DNA of 13,100 bases from AC-37 sp036382905. Its GTDB lineage: Bacteria; Actinomycetota; Thermoleophilia; Solirubrobacterales; Thermoleophilaceae. Position numbers and translations under genes: made by a program. This document shows positions 6,950-11,872 of this stretch, one piece after another (positions within the stretch are counted from its first letter, which is position 1; each line of letters starts with the position of its first letter). The notes beneath the pieces were generated by a model. That model was given only the letters and a program-made list of their open reading frames with translations, did no database searches and was not told where the DNA came from. The stretch is from assembly GCA_036382905.1 (NCBI GenBank), contig DASVPL010000118.1:1-13100 (forward strand). Direction: 5' to 3'.

Positions 6950-7546
6950 TCAGGAGAGTCGCCAGAACGCGCCGGTCAGCCCGACGGCGTCGAGGGTCGC
7001 CTGCGACTCAGGCGTGGTGCGCGGGCGCCAGTCCGGATCGAGCCGGTTGCCGTACCAGCGCTTGGCCAGCGCGTTAAGCCGGCCGACCGGCATCGCCGCG
7101 CCATCCGTCGGGGTCTCCTCCTCCGACCGGAAGAGCCGCATCGTGCGTCAGGTGTGGGCGATGTCGTCCCACCAGTTGCGGGCCGGCACGGCGACGTGGA
7201 AGACGGGGCCCGGCTCGACCTCGCCGCTCTCCACCTCGAGCGTGACTCCCGTGCTGGTGACGGACGCTCGCTCGAGGGCGAGCGCCGCGACGATGCCGAG
7301 GCCGTCCCACGCGCAGCTGCCCCACCACGTGCGGCCTCCGGACTCGACCTTCGCGTCCGCGTGAGGGGCCGCGAACGGGTGCGCCATCACGATCCGGTCG
7401 CGGTCGTCGAGCACGACGACGTGCTGCTCGGCGAGCGAGTGGAGGGTGGCGCGGTCGCCGGGTGGCTCGGGCGGCTCGGGCGGAGCGCCGGTCGCCGCGA
7501 ACGTCCGCATGATCTCCGCCCGCAGGGCGTGCTCGCGCTCGGTCAT
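6950..7546 (-). CDS. MerB-like (alkylmercury lyase family) protein, probable selenoprotein with in-frame TGA = Sec133
   Basis: Conventional reading gives a 132-aa ORF ending at TGA (7150-7148) and a 63-aa ORF from ATG 7141 in the same frame. Together with the TGA and two intervening codons they form one 198-aa protein close to MerB length (about 212 aa). MerB cleaves C-Hg bonds using Cys96, Asp99 and Cys159. Here SCAWDGL carries Cys78 and Asp81 with the identical C-A-x-D spacing. Aligning LFRSEE with MerB FFAS puts the TGA exactly on Cys159. Coding character continues after the TGA (RLFRSEE, KRWYGNRLDPDW, VGLTGAFWRL). A SECIS-like hairpin follows the TGA. ATG at 7546 directly abuts the rny TAG, so translation may be coupled to rny; an alternative start is the ATG at 7510 with GGAG before it. 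Substrate unproven: organometal lyase, or a redox relative. A simple nonsense mutation is the main alternative. Confidence 0.87.
7118..7135 (-). promoter_or_regulatory. Candidate bacterial SECIS element
   Basis: RNA on the minus strand: CUCUUCC, loop GGUC, GGAGGAG. This is a 7-bp stem (one U-G pair) with a 4-nt loop that begins with GG. The stem starts 12 nt and the loop 19 nt after the UGA at 7150-7148. Known bacterial SECIS elements sit in the coding region just 3' of UGA, with a small apical loop carrying G in its first positions at roughly this distance. The fit is by eye; no folding energy was computed. Confidence 0.75.
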
Positions 7547-9334
7547 CTACTTCGCGAAGTCGACAGAGCGGCGCTCGCGGATCACGGTCACCTTGATCTG
7601 TCCGGCGTACTCGAGCTCGCGCTCCACGTCGCGCGCGATGCGGTGCGAGAGCAGCGCGGCGGTGTCGTCGTCGACCTCCTCCGGATGCACGATCACGCGG
7701 ATCTCGCGGCCCGCCTGCATCGCGTAGACCTTCTCGACGCCCGTGTGGCGGCCGGCGATCTCCTCGAGGTTGCGCAGGCGCTTGGTGTACTGCTCGAGCG
7801 ACTCGCCGCGCGCTCCCGGGCGGGCGCCGGACAGCGAGTCGACGATCTGCACGATCACCGCCTCGATCGTGCGCAGCTCGACCTCGTTGTGGTGGGCCTC
7901 CATCGCGTGCGCGACGGCCTCGGACTCGCCGTAGCGCCGCGCCAGCTCGCCGCCGACCAGGGCGTGCGGACCCTCGATCTCGTGCGTGACGGCCTTGCCG
8001 ATGTCGTGGAGCAGGGCCGCGCGCGCGGCGCACTTGGGGCTCGCGCCCAGCTCGGCCGCGAGCAGGCGGGCGAGCCGCGCGCATTCGAGTGAGTGGGCGA
8101 GCACGTTCTGGCCGTAGCTCGTCCGGTAGTGGAGGCGACCCAGGAGCTTGGCGAGCTCGGGGTGCACGGTGCCGATGTCGGCGTCGAGCACCGCCTGCTC
8201 CCCCACCTCGACGATGTGGCTCTCCATCTCGGTGCGCGCGGTTTCGTATGCCTCCTCGATGCGCGCGGGGTGGATGCGGCCGTCCTGGAGGAGTCTCTCG
8301 AGCGTGAGCCGGGCGATCTCGCGACGGACGCCGTCGAAGCCCGACAGGAGCACGGCACCGGGGGTGTCGTCCACGATGAAGTCGATCCCGGTGAGCGTCT
8401 CCAGCGCGCGGATGTTGCGGCCCTCGCGCCCGATGACGCGGCCCTTGAGGTCGTCGGAGTCGAGGTGCACGACCGAGACGGTGGTCTCGGCCGCGTGGCC
8501 GCCGGCCACGCGCTGCATGACGGTCGAGAGGATGCTCCGCGCGCGCTGGTCGGCCTCGCGCCTGGCCTCCTGCTCGACCTGGCGGACGAGCGCGGCACTG
8601 TCGTGGCGCAGCTCCTCCTCGAGCTCGCGCAGGAGGATCTGGCGGGCCTGGCCGGCGCTGAGGCCCGCGATGCGCTCGAGCTCGCGGAGCTGGTCGCGCT
8701 TGGCCGCCTTGAGCTTCTCGGCCTCGTGCTCGAGGTTGCGGCGGCGGTCCTCGAGGGCGGTCTCGCGGCGCTCCAGGTCGGCCAGGCGCAGATCGACCGA
8801 CTCCTCCTTGCGGAGCGTCCGCTCCTCGATTCGAGCGATCTCCGCGCGGCGCTCGCGCAGCTCGGCCTCGATGTCGGCGTGCCGGGCGCGCAGGTCCGAC
8901 TCGAGGTCGCGGCGGATGGCGTCGATGTCGGCGGACGGAGCCGGCGCCGGGTGAGTCGCGCCGGGTTGCTCGCCGGTCTCGCGGTTGAAGTCCCCGGTCT
9001 CCCGGGTGAAGCGCCCTGGCGGATGCTCGGGGCTCGCGGCTTCGACCCCGGCGGCGGCCTGTGTAACGCTCGCCTCGCGCCGCTGGGGGGCGGGGGCCGT
9101 CGCACCCGAGTCCGGGGCGGGGGCGGGCGCGCCCGCCGACCTCGGGTCCGGCGCTGGGGCGCCGGGTCCGGCTCCGGGTCCCGCCCCGGCTCCGGCGGCT
9201 GCGGCCCCGGGCGCGTGGCCGGCGGCTCCGGCCCCGGGCGCGTGGCCGGCGGCCGTGATCATCCGCGGACGCAGGAGCAGCACCACCAGCGCCGACACTC
9301 CGGCCGACACGACTGCTGCGAGCACGATCTCCAT
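7547..9334 (-). CDS. rny: Ribonuclease Y
   Basis: Membrane-anchored endoribonuclease that starts mRNA decay, probably a hub of the RNA degradosome. 595 aa versus about 520 in Bacillus. Order: N-terminal membrane helix (3-21); Ala/Pro/Gly-rich low-complexity linker (about 25-135); charged coiled coil (136-275); KH domain with IGREGRNI (301-308); HD domain with NVLAHSLE (410-417) and metal-binding LLHDIGK (441-447); conserved C-terminus ending VTVIRERRSVDFAK. Start: ATG at 9334 with GGGAGAG about 7 nt upstream; it places the membrane helix right at the N-terminus. The long extra linker and its internal repeats are unusual. The MerB-like gene follows without spacing. recA lies upstream across a 539-bp gap. 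Confidence 0.97.
   Translation of the reverse strand: MEIVLAAVVSAGVSALVVLLLRPRMITAAGHAPGAGAAGHAPGAAAAGAGAGPGAGPGAPAPDPRSAGAPAPAPDSGATAPAPQRREASVTQAAAGVEAASPEHPPGRFTRETGDFNRETGEQPGATHPAPAPSADIDAIRRDLESDLRARHADIEAELRERRAEIARIEERTLRKEESVDLRLADLERRETALEDRRRNLEHEAEKLKAAKRDQLRELERIAGLSAGQARQILLRELEEELRHDSAALVRQVEQEARREADQRARSILSTVMQRVAGGHAAETTVSVVHLDSDDLKGRVIGREGRNIRALETLTGIDFIVDDTPGAVLLSGFDGVRREIARLTLERLLQDGRIHPARIEEAYETARTEMESHIVEVGEQAVLDADIGTVHPELAKLLGRLHYRTSYGQNVLAHSLECARLARLLAAELGASPKCAARAALLHDIGKAVTHEIEGPHALVGGELARRYGESEAVAHAMEAHHNEVELRTIEAVIVQIVDSLSGARPGARGESLEQYTKRLRNLEEIAGRHTGVEKVYAMQAGREIRVIVHPEEVDDDTAALLSHRIARDVERELEYAGQIKVTVIRERRSVDFAK
9194..9253. repeat. 27-bp tandem repeat inside rny
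   Basis: Two copies with period 27. A 24-nt core is identical at 9203-9226 and 9230-9253, and the match extends left to 9194 with one mismatch. It encodes the 9-aa unit AAGHAPGAG/A in the RNase Y linker and keeps frame. A candidate variable-number repeat. Confidence 0.85.
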
Positions 9335-9766
9335 ATCTCCGCTCTCCCACTCCGGCGCACTGCACCGGCCGTCGATCGCTGTCGGCGACGTGGCTCGGCT
9401 GCCGCAAGACCCAGTCTCGCGCTATGGGCGGGTGGGCGCAGAGCGCGCCCGGAGACGTCCTACGGGTGCCCTGTCTGCCTCCTCCGGGGGCGATCCCGCG
9501 TCGATTGGCGAATGAAGGTCTTCAAGGTCTCGCTGGCTGGTTCCCGCATCAAGAAAAGCGCAATTTGCTGGTATTTCGTTCTCGCGGCGGCCGGTCAGGC
9601 CGCTGCTCTCAAAGTTACCGCTGGGGGCAAGGGGGCGCAACTTCTTTGCGCTGCTGGGGCGGCGTGCGTCTCGTTCTTCTCGGGGGTACGCCGCTGCGCG
9701 GCTCAGAGAGCCCCCCTCGAAGCACGAGCCGCACGCCGCACGATCGCCGCGGGTGGCTCGGGCAAA

Positions 9767-9784
9767 CGTCCGTAGGTACGGACG
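9767..9784. promoter_or_regulatory. Palindrome, possible operator
   Basis: CGTCCGTA-GG-TACGGACG: two perfect 8-bp arms around a GG centre. The 2-nt centre suits a dimeric DNA-binding protein better than an RNA hairpin. It lies 90-107 bp downstream of recA. The regulator is unknown. Confidence 0.4.
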
Positions 9785-9795
9785 GCGTGCACCGC

Positions 9796-9829
9796 GCCGC
9801 CGCAGCGCTCTATGCCGGGCTGCGGCGGC
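9796..9829 (-). terminator. Strong GC hairpin after recA, possible terminator
   Basis: GCCGCCGCAGC and GCTGCGGCGGC form a perfect 11-bp stem around a 12-nt loop. It begins 44 nt after the recA stop. There is no T-run after it, so it would be a U-less terminator or a 3'-end stabiliser rather than a classical intrinsic terminator. Confidence 0.5.
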
Positions 9830-9860
9830 CTAGGGTTGAGCCAAGCGGCCTGCTCTGCGC

Positions 9861-9906
9861 TGCTCGGCCCGCGCTACGCGGCCTGCTCGGCCGGCGCTAC
9901 GCCGCC
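9861..9906. repeat. 23-bp tandem repeat at the recA 3' end
   Basis: Copies at 9861-9883 and 9884-9906 match at 21 of 23 positions. Because 23 is not a multiple of 3, the second copy on the coding strand is read in another frame, and this is what supplies the recA TAG stop at 9876-9874. Confidence 0.8.
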
Positions 9907-11016
9907 TGTGGTCGGCTCCGGTACGGGCTCGGTGGCCTGGCCGTTGCCGTCGCCCACGATCTCGTCCGGTGGCGGGACCGCCGCCAGCGGACGGGCGGGC
10001 TCGATGCCCAGGGCCGCGTAGATCTTCGCCTCGATCTCCTTGGCCATGGCGGGGTTCTCGCGCAGGAAGCCCTTGGCGTTGTTGCGCCCCTGGCCGATGC
10101 GCTCATCGCCGTAGGAGAAGAACGAGCCGGACTTCTGGATCAGGTTGTGCTCGAGCCCGAGGTCGATCAGGCAGCCCTCGGTGGAGATGCCCTTGCCGTA
10201 CTCGATGTCGAACTCGGCCTGGCGGAACGGCGCCGCGACCTTGTTCTTGACGACCTTCACCCGGACCCGGTTGCCGACGGCCTCGGTGCCGTCCTTCAAC
10301 GTCTCTATACGGCGGATGTCGAGCCGCTGCGACGAGTAGAACTTGAGCGCGCGGCCACCCGGCTGCGTCTCCGGCGAACCGAACATCACGCCGACCTTCT
10401 CGCGGATCTGGTTCGTGAAGATGCAGAGCGTGTTGGCACGGTTCAGGTTGCCCGCCAGCTTGCGCATGGCCTGCGACATCATCCGCGCCTGCAGGCCGAC
10501 CGTCTGGTCGCCCATCGCGCCCTCGAGCTCGGCCTTCGGCGTGAGCGCCGCCACCGAGTCGATCGCCACGACGTCGACGGCGCCGGAGCGGATCAGCAGG
10601 TCGGCGATCTCGAGCGCCTGCTCGCCGTGGTCGGGTTGGGAGACGAGCAGCTCGTCGACGTCGACGCCGATGCGCTTCGCGTACACGGGGTCCATGGCAT
10701 GCTCGGCGTCGATGAACGCGCAGATGCCGCCGGTCTTCTGAGCCTCCGCCAGCAGGTGGTAGAGCAGCGTCGTCTTACCCGAGGACTCCGGGCCGAAGAC
10801 CTCCACGATGCGCCCGCGCGGGATTCCGCCGACGCCCAGGGCGAGGTCGAGCGACAGGGCACCCGTCGGGATCGCGGCGACCTGGACCTGGAACTGCTCG
10901 TCGCCCATCTTCATGATCGAGCCCTTGCCGAACTGGCGCTCGATCTGGCCGAGCGCGCCGTTCAGCGCGGCGTCGCGGGCCTTGGCCGCCTTCTCCTGCT
11001 CCTTGTCCTTGTCCAT
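9874..11016 (-). CDS. recA: Recombinase RecA
   Basis: ATP-dependent strand-exchange protein for homologous recombination and the coprotease that triggers LexA cleavage. 380 aa. Seen: N-terminal helix block ALGQIERQFGKGSIMKMGD (21-39), Walker A GPESSGKT (75-82), DAEHAMDP (103-110), QPDHGEQALEI (127-137), Walker B VVAIDS (149-154), TNQIREKVGVMFG (201-213) and PGGRALKFYSS (219-229). The C-terminal tail after residue 340 is Pro/Glu/Ala-rich and acidic in part, as usual. Start: ATG at 11016 with AGGAG about 6-7 nt upstream; the open frame upstream is non-coding GC-rich DNA. No intein. I saw no GAAC-N4-GTTC LexA box upstream, so the SOS operator, if any, is of another type. Confidence 0.99.
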   Translation of the reverse strand: MDKDKEQEKAAKARDAALNGALGQIERQFGKGSIMKMGDEQFQVQVAAIPTGALSLDLALGVGGIPRGRIVEVFGPESSGKTTLLYHLLAEAQKTGGICAFIDAEHAMDPVYAKRIGVDVDELLVSQPDHGEQALEIADLLIRSGAVDVVAIDSVAALTPKAELEGAMGDQTVGLQARMMSQAMRKLAGNLNRANTLCIFTNQIREKVGVMFGSPETQPGGRALKFYSSQRLDIRRIETLKDGTEAVGNRVRVKVVKNKVAAPFRQAEFDIEYGKGISTEGCLIDLGLEHNLIQKSGSFFSYGDERIGQGRNNAKGFLRENPAMAKEIEAKIYAALGIEPARPLAAVPPPDEIVGDGNGQATEPVPEPTTGGVAPAEQAA

Positions 11017-11089
11017 CTCTGGCTCCTCTGTCTCTCTGAGTCGACAGAAGCTAAAGGTGGGATCGGACGGCTTTTCGCCCCCCTGGGGT

Positions 11090-11137
11090 GCGAAGCCGCG
11101 CGGCGGGCGGAGCCGGGGGGCCGGGGCGAAGCCGCGC
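11090..11137. repeat. GC-rich direct repeats
   Basis: GCGAAGCCGCGC occurs at 11090-11101 and again at 11126-11137 (offset 36). A second unit, GCCGGCGAG, occurs twice nearby (about 11143-11151 and 11163-11171). Low-complexity G+C intergenic DNA of unknown role. Confidence 0.6.
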
Positions 11138-11201
11138 CGGGAGCCGGCGAGCCGAGGCGAGCGCCGGCGAGTCCCGCGGGCCGAGCCGGGCGCGCGCCGC
11201 G

Positions 11202-11252
11202 CATCGATTGGAGGGTTATGCCGCCATAGGCGGGCCAAGGCTCCAATCGATG
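11202..11252. repeat. 51-nt nested inverted repeat (long hairpin) upstream of recA
   Basis: Outer arms CATCGATTGGAG (11202-11213) and CTCCAATCGATG (11241-11252) are perfectly complementary over 12 bp. The 27-nt centre holds an inner 5-bp stem CCGCC/GGCGG around a 3-nt loop, flanked by equal 7-nt strands that can form three more pairs. It lies 30 nt after the stop of the 37-aa gene and about 186 nt upstream of recA. No T-run follows. It may be a terminator, RNA leader element or protein site. Confidence 0.7.
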
Positions 11253-11282
11253 AGAAACCGCTCGATCCTTCCCCCTTAGGGG

Positions 11283-11396
11283 CTACTCGATGACCGCGAG
11301 CCCCGTCGCGAGCCCCGCTATCGCTATGGCCAGCACGAGCGCGATGCCGACCCAGGCCCACCAGGTGCCGCTGCCGCGGCGCTTGTGGATGGTCAC
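11283..11396 (-). CDS. 37-aa single-pass membrane peptide
   Basis: Not recognised. Starts MTIHKRRGSGTWWAW and continues into a hydrophobic helix (about 12-34, Ala/Ile/Leu/Val/Gly), ending in a single Glu. The basic head predicts N-in topology. Start: GTG at 11396, whose GTGA overlaps the TGA stop of the upstream 159-aa gene by 4 nt. This overlap and the textbook membrane-helix composition argue that it is translated and coupled. A longer open frame exists upstream but is antisense to the glycosyltransferase. A partner or regulator of the upstream protein is possible, but only by position. Confidence 0.65.
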   Translation of the reverse strand: MTIHKRRGSGTWWAWVGIALVLAIAIAGLATGLAVIE

Positions 11397-11872
11397 GCGG
11401 GCGCGGGAGTCGGTGCCTGCGGGCCGACCGGCTGCGAGAGCAGCGCCAGGAACTCGCGGCTCGCCGTGTCCTTGCCGGTGCTGCACACGACCTTCTCGCC
11501 CTCGCCCGGCGATTCGAGCGTCACCTCGGCGTTCACCGCCGCATCGCGGACGCTGACCCTCAGGCCGGCGCGGCCCCAGACGGCGAGCTCGTTCCCTACC
11601 TTGGCCTTGCGCGCCGAGGGCTTGCACTTGAACGCGCGCACCTTGGTCGGCGTCACGGCGAGCAGGAACTGGTTCGGCAGGCCGCCGGCGCGCTTCTTCC
11701 CGATCGTGCGGGCGACTATCGCCGCCAGCGGCGAGAACGGACCGAGCGCCATGCCCGCGTAGCCTCCGGTCCGGTAGAAGAGCCACGCCTCCACGACCTG
11801 CTCGTCGGGGAGCTTCTCCTGCACGGCGTCGCGGTACTTGCCCTTCCAGGCCTCTGTATCGAACATGGACAT
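11393..11872 (-). CDS. Conserved-looking protein of unknown function (159 aa)
   Basis: Not recognised. No signal peptide. The segment GGYAGMALGPFSPLAAIVARTIGKKR (from about residue 36) is mildly hydrophobic and may touch the membrane. It is followed by PNQFLLAVTPTKVRAFKCKP, which looks like the first strands of a bacterial PH-like beta domain, and a Pro/Ala tail. Start: ATG at 11872 has GGGAGGG at good spacing; ATG 11866 is in frame two codons later, and ATG 11908 is open but lies before the ribosome binding site. It is coupled to the 37-aa gene by a GTGA overlap, and its start overlaps that of the divergent glycosyltransferase. Confidence 0.82.
   Translation of the reverse strand: MSMFDTEAWKGKYRDAVQEKLPDEQVVEAWLFYRTGGYAGMALGPFSPLAAIVARTIGKKRAGGLPNQFLLAVTPTKVRAFKCKPSARKAKVGNELAVWGRAGLRVSVRDAAVNAEVTLESPGEGEKVVCSTGKDTASREFLALLSQPVGPQAPTPAPA

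Larger units (their letters stand above)
9335..9873. other. 539-bp gap between recA and rny without a convincing gene
   Basis: recX often follows recA, but no RecX-like frame is visible here. The only minus ORF of any size (72 aa, 9422-9640) has no recognisable features. The strip 9505-9600 is visibly richer in A+T than its surroundings. Small inverted repeats occur: GCGCAA/TTGCGC at 9635-9651, GGCTC/GAGCC at 9700-9712, an 18-bp palindrome at 9767-9784 and a strong hairpin at 9796-9829. It probably contains the recA terminator and the rny promoter/leader; a small RNA is possible. Confidence 0.6.
11017..11282. other. recA upstream region, GC-rich and repetitive
   Basis: 266 bp between recA and the 37-aa gene. 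It contains the recA ribosome binding site, an imperfect 21-nt palindrome at 11074-11094 (arms TTCGC/GCGAA and CCCC/GGGG around a T), repeats of GCGAAGCCGCGC, and a 51-nt nested hairpin. The recA promoter should lie here, but I cannot assign it with confidence. Confidence 0.6.

Noticed and set aside
6950..7141. A separate 63-aa gene starting at ATG 7141
   Set aside because: No ribosome binding site of its own, in frame with the preceding ORF, and its sequence is the C-terminal part of the same MerB-like family. Reinitiation cannot be excluded but explains less.
7074..9407. Minus-strand 777-codon frame overlapping rny and the MerB-like gene
   Set aside because: A shifted frame over RNase Y; Arg/Pro-rich nonsense, while the RNase Y frame has complete domains.
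9422..9640. 72-aa minus-strand ORF as a RecX or small gene
   Set aside because: No RecX-like helices or motifs, no ribosome binding site, and composition not clearly coding.
8093..11229. Long plus-strand open frames opposite rny and recA
   Set aside because: Antisense to well-identified genes; no domain character. GC-rich antisense frames lack stops by chance.
11017..11282. LexA/SOS box upstream of recA
   Set aside because: No GAAC-N4-GTTC-type site found by eye. The 21-nt TTCGC/GCGAA palindrome at 11074-11094 is imperfect and does not match that consensus.
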